Part shown: positions 1-7,933 of the stretch, piece after piece
How positions within the stretch are numbered: position 1 is the stretch's first letter
How the letters are laid out: every line of letters starts with the position of its first letter
NCBI RefSeq assembly: GCF_001971785.1
Contig: NZ_CP019389.1
Span: forward strand, 3,688,837-3,752,836
Reading direction: 5' to 3'
DNA length: 64,000 bases
Source of the DNA: Seonamhaeicola sp. S2-3
GTDB lineage: Bacteria; Bacteroidota; Bacteroidia; Flavobacteriales; Flavobacteriaceae
Translations under genes and position numbers: made by a program
The notes under the pieces: generated by a model
Databases searched by the model: none
Seen by the model: only the letters and a program-made list of their open reading frames with translations
Told to the model about the DNA's origin: nothing

Positions 1-1144
1 TGGAGTAAGCCGAATTAATGTCAGAACCTGGAAATTTTTCGGCAACAAAATCATTTAATTTTATACTAAAAGGCAACTCTAAAACTTTAGCACCATACTG
101 AAACGCAAAATCTAATCCGCCAACAGAAACCTGTTTAAAAGGTCTGTTCATACCTTTGCCACCAAGTACACCAACACGTTTAGTTTCGCCATTTGTGGTA
201 ACTTTAAATACCACGCCATCTTCATCATTTTTTAGTACTTGAGATTTTTGAACAATATCAAAAACACCTTTTACAACTGGCTTTGGAAACACCATTTGCA
301 TATTACCAATTCTATAAAGCGAACGCAACCTTAAAGGTTGAATACTATCTTTAACCAACGTTCCTTGTTCTTGAGAGGCCATAACCATATAAGTACCATC
401 AAAAGGCGAATCTATAGATAGCGAATCTCCTTGATAATGAATGTTTACAGCACCTTTAGCAGGATTGTTTAAAGTGAATATTACATTGTGTATGCTAGCT
501 TGTTCTCCAACTTTTAAAAAATGATTATGAGGACCACCGCCTCCAGACTCTACAATTTTTAAATATTCTTCACCGTTTTCGTCTGGTATAATATCTTCTT
601 CTGCTCCAACAATAAACTTTTCTAACTCTATGGTTACAGGTTGTTTATTATAATTGGTTTCTACTTTGAAATGGTTGTCTAATCGTTTTGAAAAATCTAC
701 CTCATATTCTAAAGGTAAACGCTGTTGCACACCATTAATTTCATAGTCTCCATCAATGTAAGCTGTTACGTAAGTTTTTTGTGACAGAAACACGTTCTCT
801 GTAGCACCTTCAGCAATAGACATCATGCCTTCAAAGCTCACATATCTTGTTATAAAAGCACCTACAAAAATAAAAATGAAGGCTATGTGTAAAATTAAAG
901 TAGCCCATTTTTCTTTCTTATATAATCTATACCTAAATATATTACCTGCAAAATTTACAACAAACAGCCCCATAATAGCTTCAAACCACCAAGCATTGTA
1001 AATTAAATTTCTGGTATATGGTGTTGGTGATGTATCTTGTCCTGCATCTAAAAATGTTCCTGTAATCATTGCAGCTGCAAAAACAATAAATAAAATACCG
1101 GTAAGACGCGTTGAAAAAAGAATGTTGGCGAGTTTTTTTTGCAT
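1..1144 (-). CDS. Cytochrome c biogenesis protein, CcsB/ResB part (partial, C-terminus outside window)
   Basis: About 381 residues are visible from an ATG at 1144; the gene runs off the left edge. Three membrane segments lie near residues 11-31, 51-70 and 80-99, followed by a long extracytoplasmic domain, the layout of ResB/CcsB. In Bacteroidota this protein is usually fused to a CcsA domain with the haem-handling WWD motif, which would lie beyond the window. System II machinery delivers haem to apocytochromes c outside the cytoplasmic membrane. Its fusion to CcsA is inferred from family habit, not seen. The 133-base gap to the haemoglobin gene holds no further gene. Confidence 0.8.
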   Translation of the reverse strand, partial: MQKKLANILFSTRLTGILFIVFAAAMITGTFLDAGQDTSPTPYTRNLIYNAWWFEAIMGLFVVNFAGNIFRYRLYKKEKWATLILHIAFIFIFVGAFITRYVSFEGMMSIAEGATENVFLSQKTYVTAYIDGDYEINGVQQRLPLEYEVDFSKRLDNHFKVETNYNKQPVTIELEKFIVGAEEDIIPDENGEEYLKIVESGGGGPHNHFLKVGEQASIHNVIFTLNNPAKGAVNIHYQGDSLSIDSPFDGTYMVMASQEQGTLVKDSIQPLRLRSLYRIGNMQMVFPKPVVKGVFDIVQKSQVLKNDEDGVVFKVTTNGETKRVGVLGGKGMNRPFKQVSVGGLDFAFQYGAKVLELPFSIKLNDFVAEKFPGSDINSAYS

Positions 1145-1277
1145 AATAGAGCCTTTTTTAAGGTCGGGCAAATTTACGTATTTAAGTTTATTTTAAAGTG
1201 TTAAAGTTTATATAAAGCTTGAAGCGTAAGGTTGAGAATGTAAAACAAAAAAAATAGAAACCGCCGCTAATTACAGC

Positions 1278-1670
1278 TTACTGACTTTGTCTAGCCTCAA
1301 ATATTTTTAAATAAAGAAACGTACCCATTTTTCTGGCGCGTCGTTTCGCATTTTCGGCATAATCGCCTTCAAATAATTCTTCTATGGTTTGAAACCATAA
1401 GTTTAACCAAATACCAAAGTGTTTTTCTGTTATGGCATTATTATTGGCTTTATCAACTTTAACATGAGTTTCTAATGGGTTTCCGTAGTATCTGGTTTTT
1501 AAAAATAAACTAGATTGCCAAAAATCTGTTAGGTTTTCAAGGTGCGCATCCCAATCTTTAATTGCATCATTAAAAAATGGACCTAAAACAGTATCTTTTC
1601 TAACTTTTTTATAGAATGATGATACTAATAAAAACACATCTTCTCTTGTTTTAATATCTGATTTTTGCAT
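1278..1670 (-). CDS. Group III truncated haemoglobin
   Basis: The 130-residue protein has the length and pattern of the group III truncated haemoglobins typified by Campylobacter Ctb. By alignment from memory, Tyr20 corresponds to the B10 tyrosine that stabilises bound ligand, and His69 in the PLETH stretch corresponds to the proximal F8 haem ligand; the conserved tryptophan-rich segment WLNLWF follows. Such proteins bind O2, NO or cyanide and are linked to NO or peroxide handling. It lies downstream of, and in the same direction as, a DUF-free intergenic space before the cytochrome c biogenesis gene, so both concern haem. A TAnnTTTG box lies only a few bases upstream of the ATG. Confidence 0.88.
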   Translation of the reverse strand: MQKSDIKTREDVFLLVSSFYKKVRKDTVLGPFFNDAIKDWDAHLENLTDFWQSSLFLKTRYYGNPLETHVKVDKANNNAITEKHFGIWLNLWFQTIEELFEGDYAENAKRRARKMGTFLYLKIFEARQSQ

Positions 1671-1675
1671 AGATA

Positions 1676-1683
1676 CAAAGATA
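1676..1683 (-). promoter_or_regulatory. -7 promoter element of the haemoglobin gene
   Basis: Reading the minus strand gives TATCTTTG, a perfect match to the Bacteroidota TAnnTTTG box. It ends only 5 bases before the ATG at 1670, so transcription would begin at or very near the start codon, implying a leaderless or nearly leaderless message. No clear TTG box is visible about 19 bases further upstream. Confidence 0.5.
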
Positions 1684-1729
1684 CATTAATACACTTTTAT
1701 TTACCATAATACTTACTTATTTTAGCAAT

Positions 1730-2488
1730 ATGATTTCAGTAACTATTCTTGGTGCCGGTAATGTGGCAACCCATTTATATAAAGCCTTTAAAAACGCTAA
1801 TAACATTGTTGTAAATCAATGGTATAACAGAAACATTAAAGCTTTAAAAAGTTTTAAAGAAGCGGTTGAAATTACCGATGATTTAAACCAACTTAAAGAT
1901 GCCAATATTTATATTATTGCTGTAAGTGATGATGCTATTGCTAATCTTTCTAAATTACTTCCGTTTGAAAACAAACTAGTTGTGCACACCTCTGGTAGTG
2001 TAAACATTCATGATTTAGACAAAAAAAATAAACGGGGTGTATTTTATCCGCTGCAAACGTTTAGTAAAAATGCAAATTTAGATTTCAGCAACATTCCTAT
2101 TTGTATTGAAACTATTGATAAGGCAGACTACCATGTTTTAAAAGCACTAGCGCTTACCATTAGTAACACTGTTAAAAAAGTAAATAGCGACCAACGAAAA
2201 GTGTTGCATTTAGCTGCAGTTTTTGTAAATAACTTTACCAATCAATTATATCGTATTGGACATGAAATTACAGAAAGTGAAGGTGCAGAATTTGACTTAT
2301 TAAAGCCTTTAATTTTAGAAACTGCTAAAAAAGTTCAAGATTTATCGCCGTATATGGCACAAACAGGCCCTGCTAAACGCAATGACAAAAAAACTATTAA
2401 TAAACACATAAAACTTTTAAAAAACGAACAACACAAGCTAATATATAACTTGTTAACCGAATCGATACAAAAAACACATGGAAGATAA
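1730..2488 (+). CDS. Rossmann-like/DUF2520 oxidoreductase-like protein
   Basis: The 252-residue protein starts with a dinucleotide-binding loop (G8-A-G10-N-V-A13) typical of NAD(P)-binding Rossmann folds. The remainder fits the DUF2520 helical domain, with the segments VHTSGS and FYPLQTFS that recur in the family. The arrangement resembles pyrroline-5-carboxylate reductase and ketopantoate reductase, but the substrate is unknown. The stop codon overlaps the kdsC-like gene by 11 bases, so the two are probably translated together. The family name is from recognition; the reaction is not inferred. Confidence 0.85.
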   Translation: MISVTILGAGNVATHLYKAFKNANNIVVNQWYNRNIKALKSFKEAVEITDDLNQLKDANIYIIAVSDDAIANLSKLLPFENKLVVHTSGSVNIHDLDKKNKRGVFYPLQTFSKNANLDFSNIPICIETIDKADYHVLKALALTISNTVKKVNSDQRKVLHLAAVFVNNFTNQLYRIGHEITESEGAEFDLLKPLILETAKKVQDLSPYMAQTGPAKRNDKKTINKHIKLLKNEQHKLIYNLLTESIQKTHGR

Positions 2489-3008
2489 AAGCTACAAAAA
2501 ATACCTTAAAGAAATTAACACCTTTATTTTTGATGTAGATGGCGTTTTAACCGACGGAAACGTTACCATTATGACCAACGGAGAGATGCTTAGAACCATG
2601 AACATTAAAGATGGTTATGCCTTAAAAACAGCTGTAGATGCTGGCTTTAATGTGTGCATCATATCAGGTGGTTCTAATGAAGGGGTTAGAAAACGGTTAT
2701 CTGGATTAGGAATTAAAGACATTTTTCTAGGCGCACACAATAAAATAGACCAACTAAATGAATACTTAAACAACAAAGCTATTCAATTAGAAAATGTATT
2801 GTACATGGGCGATGATATACCAGATTATCCTGTTATGAAACTTGTTGGTTTACCGTGTTGCCCACAAGATGCCGTACAAGAAATAAAAAATATCTCAAAA
2901 TATATTTCTCATAAAAACGGCGGTAAAGGTGCTGTACGCGATGTTATTGAACAAGTGCTAAAAGTACATGATAAATGGAATGGAAATTTTAATGCTAAAT
3001 ATGATTAG
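2478..3008 (+). CDS. kdsC: KdsC-like 3-deoxy-D-manno-octulosonate 8-phosphate phosphatase (HAD family)
   Basis: The 176-residue protein is a compact HAD phosphatase. The nucleophile motif is D19-V-D21-G-V-L-T-D, and motif III/IV appears as G111-D112-D113-xx-D116. There is no cap domain, as expected for the tetrameric KdsC subfamily. KdsC removes phosphate from KDO-8-P on the way to the lipopolysaccharide inner core. The start overlaps the preceding DUF2520 gene, a common neighbour in flavobacteria. Other small HAD-IIIA phosphatases are the main alternative. Confidence 0.85.
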   Translation: MEDKSYKKYLKEINTFIFDVDGVLTDGNVTIMTNGEMLRTMNIKDGYALKTAVDAGFNVCIISGGSNEGVRKRLSGLGIKDIFLGAHNKIDQLNEYLNNKAIQLENVLYMGDDIPDYPVMKLVGLPCCPQDAVQEIKNISKYISHKNGGKGAVRDVIEQVLKVHDKWNGNFNAKYD

Positions 3009-3069
3009 TTTTACTAGAGTATTTTTATCAAAAAAAGTTTTATGAATTTATGTATTTAAATCTTAAACA

Positions 3070-3975
3070 TTGAACTTTCTAAACCTAATTAGATGGAAAA
3101 ACTTACTTATAATTGCATTTACGCAATTACTAATAAAATATGCCTTTTTAGCATCGTTTGGTATTAACACTGCTTTAAATGAATTAGGTATAGTTATTTT
3201 AATTCTAGCCACTGTTTGCATTGCTGCTGCTGGCAATATTATTAATGATATTTATGATGTTGAAACCGATTTAGTAAACAAACCCAATAAAGTAATTGTA
3301 GGTAAATCTATTTCAGAAAAAAATGCATTTAATCTATTTATTGCTTTAAACATCATTGGGGTTGGTTTAGGGTATTATTTATCTTATTTAGTTGGCAAAA
3401 GTGCTTTCTTTTCAATATTTATAATCATATCGGTTTTACTTTATACATATGCTAGTTATTTAAAACAAACACCTCTAATTGGCAATATAGTTATCTCTAT
3501 TTTAGTTGGCTTAAGTATTTTAATTGTTGGTATTTTTGAATTGCTGCCCAATATAACGCCACAAAATCAGCAATTGCAATTGGTGTACTTTAAAGTTATT
3601 TTAAACTACGCATTTTTTGCATTCATTATAAATTTAATAAGAGAAATAGCTAAAGATATTGAAGACATTGATGGCGACTATAAAGCGGGTATGAACACAC
3701 TACCTATAGCCATTGGTAGAGAACGTGCCTCTAATATCTTATTTGCATTATCATTAATGGCAGTTATTGCAGTGATATATTATGTGGTTTATAAAATTTA
3801 CCAGAATCAAATAGCTGTAATATATTTTTTAATAGCTGTTATAGCACCTCTTATTTATATTTCAATTAAAACATTTAATGCAAAAACTAAAAAGCAGTTT
3901 CATCATATAAGTAACATGCTTAAATTTGTGATGTTATTAGGAATACTTTCGCTACTTTTATACATGTATGCTTAA
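3070..3975 (+). CDS. UbiA-family prenyltransferase (geranylgeranylglycerol-phosphate synthase-like)
   Basis: The 301-residue integral membrane protein has about eight to nine hydrophobic segments. Both Mg2+-diphosphate motifs of the UbiA superfamily are present: N59-D60-xx-D63-xxx-D67 and D196-x-E198-D199-x-D201-x-D203. It transfers a prenyl chain from a polyprenyl diphosphate to an acceptor in the membrane. In flavobacteria this neighbour of maf and kdsC is often labelled geranylgeranylglycerol-phosphate geranylgeranyltransferase; the true acceptor cannot be read from sequence. The start is TTG, because an in-frame TAA lies two codons upstream and no closer ATG exists. Confidence 0.82.
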   Translation: MNFLNLIRWKNLLIIAFTQLLIKYAFLASFGINTALNELGIVILILATVCIAAAGNIINDIYDVETDLVNKPNKVIVGKSISEKNAFNLFIALNIIGVGLGYYLSYLVGKSAFFSIFIIISVLLYTYASYLKQTPLIGNIVISILVGLSILIVGIFELLPNITPQNQQLQLVYFKVILNYAFFAFIINLIREIAKDIEDIDGDYKAGMNTLPIAIGRERASNILFALSLMAVIAVIYYVVYKIYQNQIAVIYFLIAVIAPLIYISIKTFNAKTKKQFHHISNMLKFVMLLGILSLLLYMYA

Positions 3976-4560
3976 AGAAAAACTAAAAAATTACAACATA
4001 ATTTTAGCTTCGGGTTCCCCAGAAGGCAAGCATTTTTTAAAGGTTTAGGATTAGATTTTGAAGTTAGATTAAAACCTGTTAAAGAAGAACACCCAAATAG
4101 ATTAACCCATTTTGAAATAAGCGATTACCTAGCGCAACTTAAAGCACTTCCTTTTAAAGATGATTTAAAAGACAATGATATTTTAATAACCAGTGATACC
4201 ATTGTTTGGCATAATAATGACGCTTTAGGAAAACCACGAAGCAAAGACGAAGCTTTTTCAATTTTAAAGTCATTAAGCAACAATACCCACGAAGTCATTA
4301 CATCGGTTTGTTTCACCAATAAAAACTACAACAAAACATTACACAACATTACAAAAGTAACTTTTAAAGCACTAACCGATGATGAAATATGGTATTACAT
4401 AAACACCTATAAACCTTTTGATAAAGCAGGAGCTTATGGTATTCAAGAGTGGATTGGTGAAATTGGTGTTACAAAAATTGAGGGCTCTTATTTTAATGTA
4501 ATGGGATTACCCGTGCATCTTGTTTACAAAACGTTAAATGATATTGTAGACGCCTTATAA
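3968..4560 (+). pseudogene. maf: maf (nucleotide pyrophosphatase) broken by a single-base frameshift
   Basis: An ATG at 3968 overlaps the end of the prenyltransferase gene and begins a Maf N-terminus reading IILASGSP. At the C run 4017-4020 the frame is lost: the next bases encode the expected RRQAFFKGL only in the +1-shifted frame, and the original frame hits TAG soon after. With one base restored the gene would encode 197 residues through to the TAA at 4558, including the TSDTIVW and KAGAYGIQEW motifs of Maf/YhdE pyrophosphatases, which hydrolyse non-canonical or dTTP/UTP nucleotides. The rest is intact, so this is either a fresh mutation or a sequencing error in a homopolymer. Confidence 0.85.
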
Positions 4561-4590
4561 GTTCGTAAATTTATAATTAAATTTTTTAAC

Positions 4591-5523
4591 ATGAAAAAGG
4601 TTTTAAACCACTACGCTCTTATCATTATATTAGGTTTTACAGTTGCTGTTAACTCTTGCAAGCACACCACCCCAAAAAAAGAGATAGTTGAAAGCCCTGT
4701 AAAACCTAAAAACAATACGGCACAACAATCGCTTTCAAAAGCATTTAAAGATTACTGGTATGCAGGTGAGGCTGAAATTTCATCCTACAAATTAGAACAA
4801 GCTAGGTATGGTGAAATCAGGCAAGGTAATGCTGTACTTATTTATGTTACCGAAGATTTTTTACCTAAAGCACAAGTAAAGGCAGATTCTCAAAACCCAA
4901 ACAATATTTCTATTTTAAAATTAAACACTACTAAATCTTTTAATACAGGTATTTACCCCTATTCAATCATGCAAAGTACCTTTTATCCTGTTTTAAATAA
5001 CCAACATGCCTTAAAGGTTTCTGTATCTATGCAAGAATGGTGTAGCCACAGTTATATGCAACTTAATAACAGAAATGATTTTGATATCACCTTACACTCT
5101 TATTTTGAAGGAGAAGAAGACCAAAATATATCGGTAAAGAAATCCATTTTAGAAAATGAACTATGGACGCAATTGCGCTTAAACCCAAAATCTTTACCAA
5201 CCGGTGTACTGGAAATAATTCCTTCATTTGAATATTTCAGACTTAAACACATTGATATTAAAGCATATAAAGCCAATGCCAAATTAACCAATAATACTTA
5301 TACCATTCAATACCCAAATTTAAACAGAACTTTAGTCATTTATTTTACTCCAGATTTTCCTCATAAAATTTTAGGCTGGGAAGAAACCTTTAAAAGTGGT
5401 TTTGGGGCTAAAGCTAATAATTTAACCACCAAAGCAACCTTATTAAAAACTATAAAGTCAGACTATTGGAATAAAAAAATGAAAGTTCACGAAAATCTTA
5501 GGGATACTCTTCAACTAAATTAA
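4591..5523 (+). CDS. Lipoprotein of unknown function downstream of maf
   Basis: The 310-residue protein has a lipoprotein signal peptide with Cys23 in the VNSC box, so it is likely anchored in the outer or inner membrane. The mature part has no motif I can name. Conserved-looking stretches include KDYWYAGEAEISSY and EWCSHSY, with a glutamate, histidine and cysteine that could be structural. In flavobacteria homologues next to maf have sometimes been labelled Maf-related by position only; nothing in the sequence supports that function. It is followed by a separately promoted channel gene. Confidence 0.75.
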   Translation: MKKVLNHYALIIILGFTVAVNSCKHTTPKKEIVESPVKPKNNTAQQSLSKAFKDYWYAGEAEISSYKLEQARYGEIRQGNAVLIYVTEDFLPKAQVKADSQNPNNISILKLNTTKSFNTGIYPYSIMQSTFYPVLNNQHALKVSVSMQEWCSHSYMQLNNRNDFDITLHSYFEGEEDQNISVKKSILENELWTQLRLNPKSLPTGVLEIIPSFEYFRLKHIDIKAYKANAKLTNNTYTIQYPNLNRTLVIYFTPDFPHKILGWEETFKSGFGAKANNLTTKATLLKTIKSDYWNKKMKVHENLRDTLQLN

Positions 5524-5544
5524 AAATTATAATTATCATCATTG

Positions 5545-5552
5545 TATATTTG
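5545..5552 (+). promoter_or_regulatory. -7 promoter element of the MscS-like gene
   Basis: TATATTTG matches the Bacteroidota TAnnTTTG consensus exactly. The start of transcription would be near 5559, giving a leader of roughly 18 bases to the ATG at 5578. This argues against an in-frame TTG at 5542, which lies inside the promoter. Confidence 0.55.
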
Positions 5553-5577
5553 TTACATACTTTTAAAAACAACAAAT

Positions 5578-6123
5578 ATGTTTTTTGAAACTTATAAAAA
5601 TGAGCTCATTATTTCTGGAATCATACTTGCTTCACTATTTATTATAAGGCTAATTTCTTATTTTACAATAACTAAAGTAGCTAAAAAAAACAATATTAAT
5701 ATTGCCAGAGTTAGGTTAATGAAAAGATATGTTACAGTATCACTACTCTTACTTGCGGTTCTTATAGAAGCCTTTGTTTTTGGAGCAGAATTTAAAGATT
5801 TAGCGGTTATTTTTTCTTCGGTTTTTGCCATTTTAGGTATTGCTTTATTTGCTATTTGGTCCATTTTAAGCAACGTAACATCGGGCATTATTATGTTTTT
5901 TAATTTTCCATACAAAGTTGGAGATAAGATTGAAATACACGATAAAGATTTCCCTATTAAAGCTATTATTGAAGATATTAGAGCCTTCCAACTACATTTA
6001 AAATTAGAAAATGGAGACTTGGTTACTTATCCAAATAACTTAATGCTTCAAAAAGCAGTTACCCTAATTCAAAAAGATGCCATTGATGATATTTCTTCTG
6101 ATGACGGATCAGATTCAGTATAA
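5578..6123 (+). CDS. Small mechanosensitive channel (MscS)-like protein
   Basis: The 181-residue protein has hydrophobic segments near residues 8-26, 48-66 and 71-100, then a short soluble beta domain. The third segment and the following NFPYKVGDKIEI stretch match the pore helix and start of the beta domain of MscS proteins. It lacks the large C-terminal vestibule domain, so it is a minimal version. Such channels open under membrane tension to release solutes. ATG 5578 was preferred because a promoter box lies just upstream. It precedes corA by 31 bases, suggesting an envelope/ion operon. Confidence 0.78.
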   Translation: MFFETYKNELIISGIILASLFIIRLISYFTITKVAKKNNINIARVRLMKRYVTVSLLLLAVLIEAFVFGAEFKDLAVIFSSVFAILGIALFAIWSILSNVTSGIIMFFNFPYKVGDKIEIHDKDFPIKAIIEDIRAFQLHLKLENGDLVTYPNNLMLQKAVTLIQKDAIDDISSDDGSDSV

Positions 6124-6154
6124 TAAAAATTAAATATTTATGTATTTTAACTAA

Positions 6155-7222
6155 ATGGTAAGAAAAAAATTATACCGCTCTAAAAAAAAGTTAGGTCAAG
6201 CTCCTGGTAGTGTAGTTTACACAGGTGAACGACCTAAAGAAAAATTATTTTTAGAAGCGTTTGATTTTACCAAAGACACCTATACTGAAAAACAACTAAC
6301 AAACATTGAAGATTGTTTTGAATATAAACATACAGAAACCGTTACATGGATTAATCTAAACGGATTAAACCACGTTAATGCTATTGAAACTTTAGGGAAA
6401 CACTTTGATATACACCACTTAGCACTAGAAGATATTGTAAACATTTCTCATCGACCAAAGTTAGATGATCATGATTCCTATCTATTTCTAGTTTTAAAAA
6501 TGCTTTATTACAATAATTCTCATAATTTAGTTTCAGAACAAGTAAGTTTCATCCTAGGAAAAAACTATGTATTCTCATTTCAAGAAGCTGAAGGTGATGT
6601 ATTTAACCCCATAAGAGACCGCATAAAAAATGCAAAAGGCAGAATAAGAAGTATGGCTTCAGATTATCTACTTTACACCCTAATTGATGCTATTGTAGAT
6701 CACTATTTTAACGTTATAGAAGTTTTAGGTGATAAAATAGAAGACCTAGAAACCGATGTTTTCACCAACAAATCAAGTGATAATTTAAGTATTCGCATTC
6801 AAGATTTAAAAAGAGAAATTTTAAGAGTTAGGCGTGCCGTTTTTCCGCTTCGCGAAGTTATTTCTAAAATTGTAAAAAACGAAACCAATTTAATTCAAAA
6901 TCAAACCTCAACCTATTTTAAAGATATTTATGACCACCTAACCCAAATTACAGAAAACATTGAGCTTCATAGAGAAATTATTGGTGGGTTAATGAGTATG
7001 TACTTAACAAGTATTAGCAATAAAATGAACGAAGTTATGAAAGTACTTACCATAATGGCTTCTATTTTTATACCACTCACCTTTATTGCTGGCGTTTACG
7101 GAATGAATTTTAAATACATGCCAGAGTTAGAATTTAAATACGGTTACTTTGCTATTTGGGGCTTAATGGTTATTGTTTTTTTAGTGCTATTATTCTATTT
7201 CAAAAGAAAAAAATGGCTTTAG
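6155..7222 (+). CDS. corA: Magnesium/cobalt transporter CorA
   Basis: The 355-residue protein has a large charged N-terminal domain and two C-terminal membrane helices (about residues 298-316 and 328-349). The signature G316-M317-N318 sits at the end of the first helix, as in all CorA/MRS2 channels, with the extracellular loop FKYMPELEF after it. The C-terminus is positively charged (KRKKWL). CorA forms a pentameric Mg2+ channel in the cytoplasmic membrane gated by cytosolic Mg2+. The gene follows the small channel gene closely and is probably cotranscribed. Confidence 0.93.
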   Translation: MVRKKLYRSKKKLGQAPGSVVYTGERPKEKLFLEAFDFTKDTYTEKQLTNIEDCFEYKHTETVTWINLNGLNHVNAIETLGKHFDIHHLALEDIVNISHRPKLDDHDSYLFLVLKMLYYNNSHNLVSEQVSFILGKNYVFSFQEAEGDVFNPIRDRIKNAKGRIRSMASDYLLYTLIDAIVDHYFNVIEVLGDKIEDLETDVFTNKSSDNLSIRIQDLKREILRVRRAVFPLREVISKIVKNETNLIQNQTSTYFKDIYDHLTQITENIELHREIIGGLMSMYLTSISNKMNEVMKVLTIMASIFIPLTFIAGVYGMNFKYMPELEFKYGYFAIWGLMVIVFLVLLFYFKRKKWL

Positions 7223-7367
7223 TTTAGTTACAACAACCTACTTTACTATTCTTTTATCTATGTCACTTTGGCACTTAAAAAAATGCAATAAATACTAGGG
7301 TTTTATTTGGTATATTTTTTGAGTTTACGCCCTTGTTAAAGCATGTATAATTTAAAAATAAAACAAG

Positions 7368-7835
7368 ATGAAAACATTGCAGCTTATACCATTGTTTTGT
7401 CTTTTATTTTTTAATTGTTCAGGACAAAACAAACAAAAACAGGCAGAAGACACTAAAATTAAGCCAGATGAAAACATTACCGTAAATAAAGAATATGATG
7501 AATTTGGCAACTTAATACGTTATGATTCTATTTACTCTTACAGCTATTCTTCAAATGGAAAATTAAGCGATAGCCTCAAACTAAAATTTCAAAAACATTT
7601 TAACAATCATTCTTTTTTTGATGACTCTTTTTTTGATGATTTTTTTGGAAAAGACTCAATTACAGGTGGTTTTTATCCAGAAAACTTTTTCTATAACGGA
7701 TTTAAAAACCATAATAAACACATTGAAAACATGATGAAACGCATGGATTCAATACAACAACTATTTTTTTACGATGAACCAAAAACCCTTATACCCAAAA
7801 CATCAAAAAAAGAGAAAACTTTAAATAAAGTTTAA
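7368..7835 (+). CDS. Small lipoprotein of unknown function, Phe/Asp-rich
   Basis: The 155-residue protein has a lipoprotein signal peptide with Cys17 in the box FFNC. The mature region is rich in Phe, Asp, Lys and Asn, with a repeated FFDD motif around residues 82-95. No catalytic motif or known domain is visible. A hairpin terminator follows at 7875, so it is a single-gene unit. Low complexity makes any functional call unsafe. Confidence 0.65.
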   Translation: MKTLQLIPLFCLLFFNCSGQNKQKQAEDTKIKPDENITVNKEYDEFGNLIRYDSIYSYSYSSNGKLSDSLKLKFQKHFNNHSFFDDSFFDDFFGKDSITGGFYPENFFYNGFKNHNKHIENMMKRMDSIQQLFFYDEPKTLIPKTSKKEKTLNKV

Positions 7836-7874
7836 CTAATACACCCTATTGTTAAATACTGTTAAATAAAGATT

Positions 7875-7900
7875 AAAACCAGTCTTATGGCTGGTTTCTT
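7875..7900 (+). terminator. Rho-independent type terminator after the 7368 lipoprotein gene
   Basis: AAACCAG at 7876-7882 pairs with CTGGTTT at 7891-7897 around an 8-base loop, followed by a T-rich stretch. It separates the small lipoprotein gene from the PIG-L operon. Confidence 0.6.
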
Positions 7901-7904
7901 TGTT

Positions 7905-7912
7905 TATATTTG
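7905..7912 (+). promoter_or_regulatory. -7 promoter element of the PIG-L operon
   Basis: TATATTTG matches TAnnTTTG exactly and lies 21 bases upstream of the ATG at 7934, directly after a terminator hairpin. I see no good TTG box at the expected distance. Confidence 0.5.
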
Positions 7913-7933
7913 AGACTTAGCTAAATAAAAACT

